Counted from the stretch's first letter, positions 16,557 to 25,470 are shown. The stretch: 43,213 nt of DNA from a bacterium (GCA_919901855.1 CAKKQC010000010.1:1-43213), one strand, 5' to 3'. Notes: generated from the letters alone by a model not told the origin. A program made the numbers and translations.

Positions 16557-18214
16557 CGGCGCCTCACGCGCGCGTCGCGGACGACGGACACGCGAACCGG
16601 CCGGTTCGCGCGGGCGAGCGCCGGGCCTTCGTGCGATCCGCGTCAGTGCTCGGGAGCTGGACCCTCGTTTCCCGGGTCCTCGGGTACGTCAGGGATTCGC
16701 TGAACGCCGCGCTCTTCGGGGCCGGGGCGGTCGCGGACGCCTACTTCGTCGCGTTCCGCATCCCGAACCTGCTCCGGGACCTCGTGGGGGAGGGCGCGTT
16801 CTCGGCGGCGGTCGTGCCGACGGTCGTCTCGACGCTCCAGAAGGGGGGGCCGAGGGAGGTGCATCGCCTGCTGGCCGCCCTTCTGACCGTCGTCGCGCTG
16901 GGCGGCGCGGTCGTGGCCGCGGTCGGGGTCCTCATCGCCCCGTGGCTCGTTTCCCTGCTGGCGCCCGGGTTCGCGGCGTCGCCGGCGAAGTTCGCCCTCA
17001 CGGTCACGCTCACGCGCTGGCTTTTCCCGTTCATCGCGTTCATGAGCCTGGCGGCTTCGGTGATGGGCTACCTGAACGCGCGGGAGCGGTTCGGCCCGGG
17101 CGCCTTCGCCCCGGTGGCCCTCAACCTGTGCATAATCGCGGGCGGGGTTCTGCTCTGTCCGCTCTTCGGGACGGGACCGGAGACCCGGATCTACGGCTGG
17201 ACGCTCGGCGTGCTCCTGGGCGGACTGGCGCAGTGGCTGGTGCAGTTGCCGGCCGCCCGCTCGCTCGGGTTCCGGTACGAATGGCGGCTCTGGCACCCGG
17301 GCCTCCGCGCGATCGGGGTGCTCATGGTGCCGGCGCTCGTCGGGTTCTCGGTCAGCCAGATCTACCTGCTGGTGAACACGATCCTGGCCTCGCTCCTCGC
17401 CGAAGGGAGCGTCGCCTACCTCTACTACGGCAACCGGCTTATGCAGTTGCCGCTGGGGGTCATGGGGGTCGCGCTCTCGACGGCGGCGTACCCCGTGGTC
17501 GCGCGTGCGCTCGCGAAGGGGCGTCCAGGGGACGCAGCCGTCCCCCTGAACCACGCGCTTGCGCTGACCGCGTTCTCGGTCCTGCCGGCGTCCGCGGGCC
17601 TGATCGCGCTCTCGCCCTGGATCAACCGCCTCCTCTTCCGGTACGGCCGGTTTGGCGCCGAGGACGCGGCCGTGACGGCGGCGGTGGCGTCCGCATACGC
17701 GATCGGGATCGTCGGTCACGCGTGCGGCCGGGTCCTGACCCCGCCGTTCTACGCGGCGGGCCGGCCGTCCGTGCCGGTCGCCGTCGCCGTCGCCGGCGTC
17801 ACCTGCAACATCCTGCTTTCGGTCGTGCTCATGTTCCCGCTCGGCGCGGCCGGCCTGCCGCTCTCGACGAGCGTGGTCGCCATCGTGACGGCGGTCTGGC
17901 TGGGCTGGCGCTTGCGCGGGATCGTGCCCGGACTGGGGGGGCTGCGGCTGGCCGGCGCCTTCGCGGGGTCGCTCGCCGCTTCGGCCGCCATGGGGCTGGC
18001 CGTCTGGGCGGGGGCCCGCTGGGGCGACCAGGCGCTCGCCGCGGCGGGATGGGGGATGCGCGCGCGCGACGCGGCCGTGACCGTCGGGGGGATCGCGATG
18101 GGGCTGTCGGTCTACGCCGCGTTTACGTGGACGCTGGGTCTCCGCGAGTTCGAGGATGCGCGCGACGGGCTTGCGCATCTGACGACGCGGGCGCGGCGGA
18201 CGACGCGCCCGTGA
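16553..18214 (+). CDS. murJ: Lipid II flippase MurJ
   Basis: The 553-residue polytopic protein has about 14 membrane helices, slightly longer than the usual 510-530. It moves lipid II across the inner membrane for peptidoglycan synthesis. Family landmarks are SRVLGYVRDSLNAALFGAG near the N-terminus, then ADAYFVAFRIPNLLRDL, GEGAFSAAVVP and a YGNRLMQLPLGVMGVALSTA segment in the second half, all typical of MurJ/MviN. The first ~25 residues before RRAFVRSASVLGSWTLVSR are hydrophilic and poorly conserved. The start ATG 16553 overlaps the regulator stop (ATGA) and the end overlaps the next gene (GTGA), so translation is probably coupled. Confidence 0.93.
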   Translation: MTAPHARVADDGHANRPVRAGERRAFVRSASVLGSWTLVSRVLGYVRDSLNAALFGAGAVADAYFVAFRIPNLLRDLVGEGAFSAAVVPTVVSTLQKGGPREVHRLLAALLTVVALGGAVVAAVGVLIAPWLVSLLAPGFAASPAKFALTVTLTRWLFPFIAFMSLAASVMGYLNARERFGPGAFAPVALNLCIIAGGVLLCPLFGTGPETRIYGWTLGVLLGGLAQWLVQLPAARSLGFRYEWRLWHPGLRAIGVLMVPALVGFSVSQIYLLVNTILASLLAEGSVAYLYYGNRLMQLPLGVMGVALSTAAYPVVARALAKGRPGDAAVPLNHALALTAFSVLPASAGLIALSPWINRLLFRYGRFGAEDAAVTAAVASAYAIGIVGHACGRVLTPPFYAAGRPSVPVAVAVAGVTCNILLSVVLMFPLGAAGLPLSTSVVAIVTAVWLGWRLRGIVPGLGGLRLAGAFAGSLAASAAMGLAVWAGARWGDQALAAAGWGMRARDAAVTVGGIAMGLSVYAAFTWTLGLREFEDARDGLAHLTTRARRTTRP

Positions 18215-18504
18215 CGGCCTTCCGCCTGCCCGCGGGAACGGGTACGCCGTTCCAGCGCCGGGTCTGGACGCTCGCTCTCACGATCCCGCGCGGCCGCGTC
18301 CGGACCTACGGGTGGATGGCGGCGCGGCTGCACTCGTCGCCGCGCGCGGTCGGCCAGGCGCTCAAGGCGAATCCGTTCGCGCCCCGGGTGCCGTGCCACC
18401 GGATCGTTGCGGCGGACGGGATCGGCGGCTACGGGGGCCGCTGGAACTCGGAGAAGAAGCGGCGCCTGCTCGCGCGCGAGGGCGTGGTGGTCCCGCGCCC
18501 GTGA
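18211..18504 (+). CDS. Short methylated-DNA-[protein]-cysteine S-methyltransferase domain protein
   Basis: The 97-residue protein consists only of the C-terminal DNA-binding/active-site domain of the Ogt/MGMT family. It starts near FQRRVWTLALTIPRGRVRTYGW, continues with the recognition helix SPRAVGQALKANPFAP, and has the active-site motif PCHRIV followed by IGGYGGRWNSEKKRRLL. The cysteine is retained, so it is not an ATL protein (those have Trp there). The usual N-terminal domain is missing. It should repair O6-alkylguanine by suicidal alkyl transfer, or act as a damage sensor. GTG 18211 overlaps the murJ stop as GTGA, which decides the start. Confidence 0.85.
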   Translation: MTAFRLPAGTGTPFQRRVWTLALTIPRGRVRTYGWMAARLHSSPRAVGQALKANPFAPRVPCHRIVAADGIGGYGGRWNSEKKRRLLAREGVVVPRP

Positions 18505-18525
18505 GGGCGCTCGTCCAGCGGGGCC

Positions 18526-18554
18526 TTGACTGGTACCCGGGTTTCTGGTCTCAT
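18526..18554 (+). promoter_or_regulatory. Ferredoxin promoter (TTGACT, 17 nt, TCTCAT)
   Basis: -35 TTGACT (18526-18531), a 17-nt spacer and -10 TCTCAT (18549-18554). It gives a leader of about 50 nt with a strong SD (GAGGAGGAGGA) before the ATG at 18611. This differs from the leaderless starts elsewhere. Confidence 0.55.
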
Positions 18555-18610
18555 TGTCCTGTCTTCAATATTGTTTGACCCGCAAGACAAAGACGAGGAG
18601 GAGGACCGAC

Positions 18611-18928
18611 ATGGCGTATGTGGTTGGGGAGAAGTGCCTGGGTGAGCAGTACGCACAGTGCGTTTCCGCGTGCCCGGTCGAGTGCATGTATCCGGGCGAG
18701 CACAACGGCGAGAAGTTCCTCGTGATCGACCCCGAGCTGTGCATCAACTGCGGGGCGTGCCAGCCGCAGTGCCCGATCCTGGCGATCTTCGACAGCGAGG
18801 ACAGCGCCGGGCCGCAGTGGACGGCGGTCAACAAGGACCTCGCACCGAAGTTCAAGGCCAACGCCAAGGTGGAGCCGCGCGCGGCGAACGATCCGCCGAA
18901 GAAGCCGGGGCACAAGCTCGGCGGCTGA
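18611..18928 (+). CDS. fdxA: Seven-iron ferredoxin (FdxA-type, [3Fe-4S][4Fe-4S])
   Basis: The 105-residue soluble electron carrier has cysteines at 9, 17, 21 and 25, then 44, 47, 50 and 54. The first group is C-x7-C-x3-CP-x2-C and the second CINCGACQPQCP. This is the arrangement of Azotobacter-type 7Fe ferredoxins: the wide x7 gap favours a [3Fe-4S] cluster, with C25 probably not a ligand. The C-terminal extension (residues 65-105) is Lys/Pro-rich and ends KPGHKLGG. The start is fixed by the SD GAGGAGGAGGA a few bases upstream. The gene is monocistronic, with its own promoter and a strong hairpin after the stop. Confidence 0.9.
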   Translation: MAYVVGEKCLGEQYAQCVSACPVECMYPGEHNGEKFLVIDPELCINCGACQPQCPILAIFDSEDSAGPQWTAVNKDLAPKFKANAKVEPRAANDPPKKPGHKLGG

Positions 18929-18953
18929 CGCCCAATAGGCGGTTCCTGCAAGA

Positions 18954-18987
18954 CGGGCGGGCTCGCCGGTAGCGGAGAGCCCGCCCG
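18954..18987 (+). terminator. Hairpin terminator after the ferredoxin gene
   Basis: A perfect 11-bp stem, CGGGCGGGCTC (18954-18964) with GAGCCCGCCCG (18977-18987), has a 12-nt loop. It is followed by a short TTT. It lies 25 nt after the stop. Confidence 0.65.
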
Positions 18988-19018
18988 GTGCGTTTCCGGG
19001 GCCCTGCCTGCGGGTCCC

Positions 19019-19048
19019 TTGACCGGCTGGGACCCGCGTGCGGAGAAT
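19019..19048 (+). promoter_or_regulatory. Possible promoter of the GGDEF-EAL gene (TTGACC, 18 nt, GAGAAT)
   Basis: -35 TTGACC (19019-19024), an 18-nt spacer and GAGAAT (19043-19048). If real, the transcript begins near 19055, and the annotated GTG 19038 and ATG 19047 could not be the starts. Translation would then begin at a later codon such as GTG 19092. Confidence 0.3.
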
Positions 19049-21254
19049 GATCCTGGCGGGCAATAGCCCCGGGAGGGCCGATCTGCCGAACGTGTGGGAC
19101 AACCTCTGGGCCGCGATCGCGGGAAGGCCGGGCGCTTCCCCGGCGGCGAACGATGCATGGTCGCACGAAGTCTTCCGGCACCATCCCCTGCCCATGTGGA
19201 TTACGGACGTGGAGACGGGGGAGTTCGTCGAGGTGAACGCGTCGGCCCTCCGCCACTACGGTTACACTCGGGCCGAGTTCCTGCGGTTGACCCTCAACGA
19301 TCTGCGCCTCCCCGAGGACATCCCGCGCGTCAAGGCGTATCTCGAGAGCCTGGGTCCCCTGACCGGCCCGGTGGACGTCGGAGTCTGGCGGCATCTTCGC
19401 AAGACCGGGGAGTCCGTCGAGATGCACGTCACGCTGATGCCGGTCGAGTTCGCGGGGCGTCCTTCCCGCGCGGTCATGGCCTCCGATGTGACGCCCCAGC
19501 GGGTAGCCCAGGACGCTCTCGCCGAGATCCGCCAGCAGTTCGGATCGCTCCTGGATATCGTGCCAAATCCGATCACGATGACCGACCTCGAGGGCCGCGT
19601 GGTCCTCGTCAACCAGAAGGCCAAGGAGCGCTGGGGTGTCACGGATGAGAAGCAGTTGCTTGGTCTCAACGCCTTCGACTTCATCGCGCCCGAGGACCGG
19701 GAGCGGGCGAAGGAGAACATGGCGGCCACCATGCGCGACGGGGCCATTCGCGAGGTCGAATACACGATCCTGCGGCGGGACGGCTCGTCGTACCCGGGCG
19801 AGCTCTCGGCCTCCCTCGTCCGCGACGCGCAGGGAAACCCGAAGTGGTTCCTCGGCGTCATCCGCGACCTCTCGGAGCGCAAGATGGCCGAAGCCCAGCT
19901 CAAGCACTACGCTCTCCACGACGCGCTCACGACCCTGCCGAACCCCGAGCTCTTCCGTGAGCATGTGGCCCGGTCCGTGGACCGCGCGGTCCGGCAGGAC
20001 GGGTGGCAGTACGCCGTGCTCCTGCTCGACCTCGACCGGTTCAAGACCGCGAACGAGAGTCTGGGCCACCACGCCGGCGACCAGCTCCTCATGGGCGTGA
20101 CCGGCCGGCTCAAGGACTGCGTTCGGCCGGGCGACATCCTCGCCCGGTACGGCGGCGACGAGTTCGCCGTCCTGCTCAACGCCCTCAAGGACCGGCACGA
20201 CGCGATCGCGGTCGCGGACCGGATCCAGCAGGCGCTCAAGGAGCCGTTCCGAATCCAGGGGCAGGAAGTGCACATCTCGGCCTCGGTGGGCATCGCCCAC
20301 GGCCAGCCCGTTCACGCCAAGGCCGAGGACGTGCTCCGCGACGCCGCGGCGGCGCTGACGCGGGCGAAGGGTATGGGGAAGGCCCGGTTCGTCGTGTTCG
20401 CGGACGGGATGCAGTATCCCGCGATCAAGCTCGTCCAGCTCGAGAACGAGCTGCGGCACGCCGTGGACCGGCTCGAATTCGAGGTCCACTACCAGCCGCT
20501 GGTGTCCCTGAAGGACGGCGGGATCACGGCGCTCGAGGCCCTCGTGCGCTGGCGCCATCCGACGCGGGACCTGGTCCTGCCGGCCGAGTTCATCCCGATG
20601 GCCGAGGACACGGGGCTGATCGAGCCGATCGGGGAATGGGTGCTGCGGACCGCGTGCGCGCACCGGCGCGAGTGGCGGGCCCCCGGCGGCCGGCCCCTGC
20701 GCGTGAGCGTGAACGTGTCGGCCCGCCAATTCCAGCGCCAGAACCTGCCCGAGCTCCTGCGCCAGGTGCTCAAGGACGAGGCCGTGCCGGCCTCCGCCCT
20801 GGCGCTCGAGATCACGGAGTCCGTGGCGATGGAAAACCTCGCCTACAGCGTGTCGGTGCTGACCGAGCTGGCGCGGATGGGCATCGAGGTCATGATCGAC
20901 GACTTCGGGATCGGCTACTCCTCCCTGAACTACCTCAAGCGGTTCCCGATTCGGACGATCAAGGTGGACCGGTCGTTCATCCACGACGTCGCCACGAGCC
21001 CGGACGACGCCGCGATCACGCGTGCGATCGTGGCCATGGCGCACAGCCTGAATCTCGTCGTCGTGGCGGAGGGGGTGGAGACGGCGACCCAGCTCGCCCT
21101 CGTCCGCAAGTTCCGGTGCGACCAGGCGCAGGGCTTTCTCCTCAGCCGGCCGGTCCCGGCATCGACCGTGGCCGCCCTGCTCGCGAAGAAGCACCCCTTC
21201 GAATCGTTCCGCGCCGGGCGCGGGACGAGCGGCGGGCCGAAGAAGAAGGGTTGA
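19038..21254 (+). CDS. PAS-PAS-GGDEF-EAL cyclic-di-GMP signalling protein
   Basis: The protein has up to 738 residues and no membrane segment, so it is cytosolic. PAS 1 covers about 42-155 (PMWITDVETGEFVEVN) and PAS 2 about 165-290 (PNPITMTDLEGRVVLVNQ). The GGDEF domain (about 292-455) has an intact GGDEF in ARYGGDEFAVLL, with an RxxD inhibitory site (RPGD) five residues before it. The EAL domain (about 465-725) has ALEALVRW, VNVSARQF, LEITES, IDDFGIGYSSL, IKVDRSFI and VVAEGVET, so the phosphodiesterase ligands look complete. Both synthesis and hydrolysis of c-di-GMP are therefore possible; in such fusions one activity often dominates. The start is uncertain: GTG 19038, ATG 19047 or a later GTG 19092. 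The pilin system nearby is a plausible output, by inference only. Confidence 0.9.
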   Translation: MRRMILAGNSPGRADLPNVWDNLWAAIAGRPGASPAANDAWSHEVFRHHPLPMWITDVETGEFVEVNASALRHYGYTRAEFLRLTLNDLRLPEDIPRVKAYLESLGPLTGPVDVGVWRHLRKTGESVEMHVTLMPVEFAGRPSRAVMASDVTPQRVAQDALAEIRQQFGSLLDIVPNPITMTDLEGRVVLVNQKAKERWGVTDEKQLLGLNAFDFIAPEDRERAKENMAATMRDGAIREVEYTILRRDGSSYPGELSASLVRDAQGNPKWFLGVIRDLSERKMAEAQLKHYALHDALTTLPNPELFREHVARSVDRAVRQDGWQYAVLLLDLDRFKTANESLGHHAGDQLLMGVTGRLKDCVRPGDILARYGGDEFAVLLNALKDRHDAIAVADRIQQALKEPFRIQGQEVHISASVGIAHGQPVHAKAEDVLRDAAAALTRAKGMGKARFVVFADGMQYPAIKLVQLENELRHAVDRLEFEVHYQPLVSLKDGGITALEALVRWRHPTRDLVLPAEFIPMAEDTGLIEPIGEWVLRTACAHRREWRAPGGRPLRVSVNVSARQFQRQNLPELLRQVLKDEAVPASALALEITESVAMENLAYSVSVLTELARMGIEVMIDDFGIGYSSLNYLKRFPIRTIKVDRSFIHDVATSPDDAAITRAIVAMAHSLNLVVVAEGVETATQLALVRKFRCDQAQGFLLSRPVPASTVAALLAKKHPFESFRAGRGTSGGPKKKG

Positions 21255-21261
21255 CCCGGCG

Positions 21262-22827
21262 CTACCTTCGCAAGTCGAGGACGACGGCCAGCGGCACGCC
21301 CATCCGCGATACCGTGATGACTTCCTTCCCTCCCCGGGGAGGCACGCATTCGCCCCAGGCAGCGGTCATGCCCAGGTAGAAATCGGCCCGCGCACCCCCG
21401 GTGGCGCGCACGAACCGGGGCCCCAGGGCCTCCGAGGCGGGCGCCCAGTCGCCGCACAACCGTACCCGCCATGTCCCGGTCCGCGGCTCCGCGGCCACGC
21501 GCGATGACAACCCGGCCGCCGCTTCCGTAATCGCGGTGCCCCAGTACTCGGTGTCGAACCGCCCCGCGGCGCCCCGGAGCCCCCCGGCGAAGGCGTTGAA
21601 CGACGCGTACTCGTACGGAAACAGCCGGGCGGTTAGAACGACCTGGCGGGCCGCGGCCACGACGAGAACAGCCGCGAGGACGGCGCTGCTCCGGTGGGAC
21701 AGGTGCGCCAGCAGGCGCTCCAGCGCGACCGCGGCGAGACAGGCGAGCGCGGGGAGGATGAAGAGCGTGTGGCGAATGCCGTTGTACATGGGCGTCCGGC
21801 GGGCGACGGCGTAGAGCAGCGGGAAGGCCGCACAGAGGCACACCGTCGCGACGGCGAGCACGGCGGGGTCGCGCCGCCATTCCCGGCGCCGCCGGCCCAG
21901 GCGCCGGAGCCGCGCCACCGCGAGCCCCGCCCCGGCCGCGAGCAGCAGGAGCAGGGGCTCGGGGAGGGTGAGGCCCAGCAGCACGGGTAGGTACGACCGC
22001 GGCAGCCGGGTCGCGACCTCGAGCCGGCCGTCGAAGAGGACGGGGAACGGGGTCGGGAACCGGTCGAAGACCCGCAGGGCGTCGAAGAGCCCGGTGACCG
22101 GGTGCGCGAGCGCGTATGGCCACGCCGCGAGCATGACGAGCCAGGCAATGCACGTCGTCAGCAGAAGGGTCCGCGCATACGGCCACACCCCCGGACGCCC
22201 CGGCGCGATCGCGGCGTGGGTGGCCAGCAAGGCGGCCAGACAGGCGAGGTAGATGACGCCTCCCGCCCGGACGCCGAGCGCGGCGCCGATGGCCACACCC
22301 GTCAAGGCCGCGAGGCCGGGCGGCGGGGCGCCGCCCGCCCGCGCCATCCGGACCAGCCCCGAAAGCGCCCACGCGCCGGCCGCCGCGAAGGGGATGTCCT
22401 TGGAGTTGATGAACATCTGGCCCCACCAGCCCGGGATGAGCGCGAGCAGGAGGGCCGCCACGAAGGCCGCGCGGGGTCCCCCGAGCGCGAGGGCGGCGTG
22501 CCAGCATCCCGCGATCCCGGCCAGTCCGGCGACGGCGCCCGCCAGCGACCGGGTTGCGTGGACGCCGAGGGCAGAGCGCGACGCCAGCCACGAGACCGGG
22601 GTCTCGAAGAGGCCGCCGTAGTAGCGCCAGTCCCAACTGAAGTTGCAGCGGACGTCACGTCCTCCCGTGGCGTAAAACCGTCCGAGGAGCGTTCCGTAGG
22701 CCTGCTGGGTCGGCTCGTCCGCCGCTACGCCGTAAGAGCGGAACGTGGCCAGCGCGACGCCCGCCAGGACGGCGAACAGGACGAGCGTGGCGAGGTGCCA
22801 GCGGGCGCCGGACCCGGGGGGAGCCAT
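21262..22827 (-). CDS. GT39/PMT-type GT-C glycosyltransferase-like membrane protein
   Basis: The 521-residue protein has about ten or more membrane helices. After the first helix the outer loop reads YGVAADEPTQQAYG. The DE pair here is the hallmark of GT-C transferases (PMT/GT39), which use polyprenyl-phosphate sugars. The next segment, NSKDIPFAAAGAWAL, resembles the family's second conserved region. The C-terminal ~110 residues are a soluble domain (FDTEYWGTAITEAAAG onward). Donor and acceptor are unknown. ATG 22827 was chosen because a -10-like TATGAT lies 7 nt upstream and the residues before it look non-coding. The gene is divergent from the next GT-C gene, with start codons about 20 bp apart. 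It converges with the GGDEF-EAL gene, 7 bp away. Confidence 0.75.
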   Translation of the reverse strand: MAPPGSGARWHLATLVLFAVLAGVALATFRSYGVAADEPTQQAYGTLLGRFYATGGRDVRCNFSWDWRYYGGLFETPVSWLASRSALGVHATRSLAGAVAGLAGIAGCWHAALALGGPRAAFVAALLLALIPGWWGQMFINSKDIPFAAAGAWALSGLVRMARAGGAPPPGLAALTGVAIGAALGVRAGGVIYLACLAALLATHAAIAPGRPGVWPYARTLLLTTCIAWLVMLAAWPYALAHPVTGLFDALRVFDRFPTPFPVLFDGRLEVATRLPRSYLPVLLGLTLPEPLLLLLAAGAGLAVARLRRLGRRRREWRRDPAVLAVATVCLCAAFPLLYAVARRTPMYNGIRHTLFILPALACLAAVALERLLAHLSHRSSAVLAAVLVVAAARQVVLTARLFPYEYASFNAFAGGLRGAAGRFDTEYWGTAITEAAAGLSSRVAAEPRTGTWRVRLCGDWAPASEALGPRFVRATGGARADFYLGMTAAWGECVPPRGGKEVITVSRMGVPLAVVLDLRR

Positions 22828-22833
22828 GGACCG

Positions 22834-22840
22834 TATCATA
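22834..22840. promoter_or_regulatory. Shared bidirectional -10 element for two divergent leaderless genes
   Basis: The 7-bp TATCATA reads TATCAT on the plus strand, 7 nt before ATG 22847. It reads TATGAT on the minus strand, 7 nt before ATG 22827. Each gene thus has a TANNNT hexamer at the leaderless distance within the same bases. Confidence 0.55.
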
Positions 22841-22846
22841 GAAGGA

Positions 22847-25450
22847 ATGCACGCACTCTTCGTGGTCTGGGCAGTCGTGATCCTCGTCCAGCTCGCCCGG
22901 CCGCTCTCGGGCGCGTGGGCCGGGGCCATGGTCCAGCTCGGGACGGGCTGGGCCGCGCCGTCGGCCGCCGGCGTCCTCGCCGCCGCGACGGCCCACGCCT
23001 CGGTCCTCCTCGCGGCGGGCGGGATCGCGGGGGTCCTGTGGCTCGCGGGGCTCGCCGTTCTGCCGTGGAGCCGCTCCCCGCGCGGGCTCTCGGCGTTCGC
23101 CGCGTTCCCCGCCGGCTACGCGGGGGTGAGTCTCGGGTATCTCGGCCTCGCGCTGACGGGGCTCTGGTTCCCGCGCGTGCTCCTCCCGGTCCTGGTCCTG
23201 CCCGGGCTGGTCGCCGTGCTCGTCCGCGGGCGCCGGCTGCTCCCGCGCGGGACGGCGTGGCCGGCGGCGGACGGCCCGGGTGTGCTTGCGCTGGCGGTCC
23301 TCACGTGCGTCGTGCCGTGGGCGCTCGCGCCCGAGACGCACCCCGACGGCTGGGAGTACTTCCTCGCCGGGCCCGCGCGGTGGCTCGCGGCGCACCGGTT
23401 CTCGGTCCGGGGCGGGACGCCGCCCCTGCACTATCCCGACATCGCCGAGATGCTCTACGTCCTCCCGGTGTGGCTGGGGCTGGATGCGGTCGCGAAGTGG
23501 CTGAACGCGCTCGCCATGCTCTGCGGCGCGCTCTCCGTGGCCTCGCTCCTCCCGCGGGAATCGCGGAGCATGGGGTTGCTCCTGTTCGTGACCGCCGCGA
23601 CGCCGTTGTTCCTCATGACGACGGGGAAGAACGAGGGCTTCGCGGCGGGGTTCGTCCTCCTCGCGGTCGCGTGCGCGTGGCGGAATGCCTGGACGGCGGG
23701 CGGGTTCTTCGCCGGGCTCGCGCTCTCGACGAAATACCTCTCGGTGCTCAACCTCGCCTGGCTGCCGCTCCTCATGACGCCGGGGCGCCGCCGCGCCCAG
23801 TTCACGCGGTGGGCCGCGCTCGCGGCGGGCACGACGGCGGCGTGGTGGGTGAAGGCGTGGCTGCTGACCGGCGATCCCGCGTACCCGGTGGCGTCCGGGT
23901 TCCTGCCCGGTCTGGTGGACGGCTGGGACGCCCGCAACGCCCGCGTCTGGCACCTGTGCACGGCCGTCGACCGCCCGGCCGGATCCTGGCCGGTCCGGGC
24001 CGTGCAGGGGTTGACACTGGAGAACGCGGCGCTCGCGCTGTGCCTCCCCGCCCTGCTCTGGGAGAAGGGGCGGGCGCGGCTCGCGGTCGCGGGCTCCGTG
24101 GCCGTCTACGCCGCCTGGCAGATCGGGTTCCCGGGACCCCAGACCGTGCGATGGGCGTTCCCCGGCGTGGCGGCGGCGCTCGTGCTCTCCGGCGGGCCGG
24201 CCCGCCGGTGGCTGGCGGGCCCGAAATATCTGCGCACGGCGTTGCTGGCCGTCTGCGTCGCGGGCGGCGTGCACGCATTCCTGCGGCTGGCCGGGAACGG
24301 CATGAACCCCCTGCCCTATCTCGCCGGAGCCGAATCCCGGGCGGGCTATCTCGCGCGGGCCTTTACGACCCTGGTTCCGGCGTCCGACGCGGTCCGCCGG
24401 GGCTTTTCCGGCGGCGCCCTGCTCCTCGTCGGCGAGGTGCGCGAGTACGGCCTGCCCTTCCCCTGCCGGCTCGCGAGCGCGCATGCGAGCGGGGAGGCTC
24501 CGCTCCTGTGGCGGCTCGTGCACGCGAGCGCGACCGAGCGCGACCTCGAGGTCCGGTTCCGCCAGCTCGGCATCCGCCGCGCACTGTACAACTACGTCAC
24601 GGTCAAGAACGTCCAGTTCTGCCACGCGCCGTTCCGGTGGGACGACCGGATGCTCAGGCTATACGCTGGGTTCGTCCTCCGGCACTTCAAGCCCCTCCGC
24701 GTCTCCGACGTCGCGGATTTCTCCAACGGCGGGTTCATTGTCTACGGCGTGACCGCCCGGGCGATCCCGAACCCTCCGAAGACGGCGCCGTACCTCCCGG
24801 GCGCGGAGGCCTACTGCCACACGGCGGTGCCGCTGCGGAACGCCGGGCGTATGCCGGAGGCCCTGCGCGCGTACGAGGCGCTCGCCGGGCTCTGTCCCGA
24901 GGTCCTGTCGTTCCAGGCGGAGTGGGGGCACACCCTCGAAATGGCCGGCGACTGGCCGGGGTCGTTCCGCCTCCTCGGGGCCGCGGTGCGCGCCGGATTC
25001 GCGGAGCCCTTTCACCTCGTGAACTTCGGGCTCGCCGCCCTCCAGATGGATCGCTACGCCGAGGCCGACGCCGTCCTCACGCGGTGCCTGGCCGGCGCGC
25101 CGTCGCATGCGGGCGCGGTTCGCGTCTCGCTGGGCTGGGCCCGCTACGGGCTGGCGCTGGAGGCGGGGAAGAAGCGGAATCTGGCGGTCGCGGAGGTGCG
25201 ACTGGCGGAGGCCGAGGGGCTCCTGGGCCTCCCGGCGGGCCCCCCGGGCGACCGGATCGAAAACGAGCGTCGGCGGCGGCTCGCGTACGTGCGCGGCCTG
25301 CAGGGCGACCTCGCGCGCGCCCGCCGCGAGTTCCCCCGCGCCGTCGAGCGATACCGCGCGGCGGCCGCGCTCGTGCCGGGGACCAACGAGGGGAACGTCT
25401 GGTCGGAACTGGCGTCCCGCCTCGCCAACCGCGGTATCACGGGTCCCTGA
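22847..25450 (+). CDS. GT-C-like membrane protein with C-terminal TPR-like domain (paralogue A)
   Basis: The 867-residue protein has about ten membrane helices (residues 1-450) followed by a soluble half. The first large loop has HPDGWEYFLAGPARWLAAHRF, comparable to the catalytic loop of GT-C transferases. A later loop has TTGKNEGFAAGFVLLAV. The C-terminal ~250 residues look like TPR helices (EALRAYEALAGLCPEVLSFQAEWGH, then FGLAALQMDRYAEADAVL). It is homologous along its length to the protein at 30264-32873, sharing KN-x-AAGF.LLAV, YNYV-type and SNGGF/PNGGF landmarks. The function is unproven; transfer of a sugar or other polyprenyl-linked group is inferred from the fold. ATG 22847 is preferred over ATG 22826 because the -10 lies between them, 7 nt before 22847. 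Confidence 0.75.
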   Translation: MHALFVVWAVVILVQLARPLSGAWAGAMVQLGTGWAAPSAAGVLAAATAHASVLLAAGGIAGVLWLAGLAVLPWSRSPRGLSAFAAFPAGYAGVSLGYLGLALTGLWFPRVLLPVLVLPGLVAVLVRGRRLLPRGTAWPAADGPGVLALAVLTCVVPWALAPETHPDGWEYFLAGPARWLAAHRFSVRGGTPPLHYPDIAEMLYVLPVWLGLDAVAKWLNALAMLCGALSVASLLPRESRSMGLLLFVTAATPLFLMTTGKNEGFAAGFVLLAVACAWRNAWTAGGFFAGLALSTKYLSVLNLAWLPLLMTPGRRRAQFTRWAALAAGTTAAWWVKAWLLTGDPAYPVASGFLPGLVDGWDARNARVWHLCTAVDRPAGSWPVRAVQGLTLENAALALCLPALLWEKGRARLAVAGSVAVYAAWQIGFPGPQTVRWAFPGVAAALVLSGGPARRWLAGPKYLRTALLAVCVAGGVHAFLRLAGNGMNPLPYLAGAESRAGYLARAFTTLVPASDAVRRGFSGGALLLVGEVREYGLPFPCRLASAHASGEAPLLWRLVHASATERDLEVRFRQLGIRRALYNYVTVKNVQFCHAPFRWDDRMLRLYAGFVLRHFKPLRVSDVADFSNGGFIVYGVTARAIPNPPKTAPYLPGAEAYCHTAVPLRNAGRMPEALRAYEALAGLCPEVLSFQAEWGHTLEMAGDWPGSFRLLGAAVRAGFAEPFHLVNFGLAALQMDRYAEADAVLTRCLAGAPSHAGAVRVSLGWARYGLALEAGKKRNLAVAEVRLAEAEGLLGLPAGPPGDRIENERRRRLAYVRGLQGDLARARREFPRAVERYRAAAALVPGTNEGNVWSELASRLANRGITGP

Positions 25451-25453
25451 TCC

Positions 25454-25470
25454 GCCGGGAACCGGCCTTT
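25454..25470 (+). terminator. Short hairpin between convergent genes
   Basis: GCCGG, a 3-nt GAA loop, CCGGC and then CTTT follow the stop of the plus-strand gene. The 5-bp stem is short, so activity is uncertain. Confidence 0.3.
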
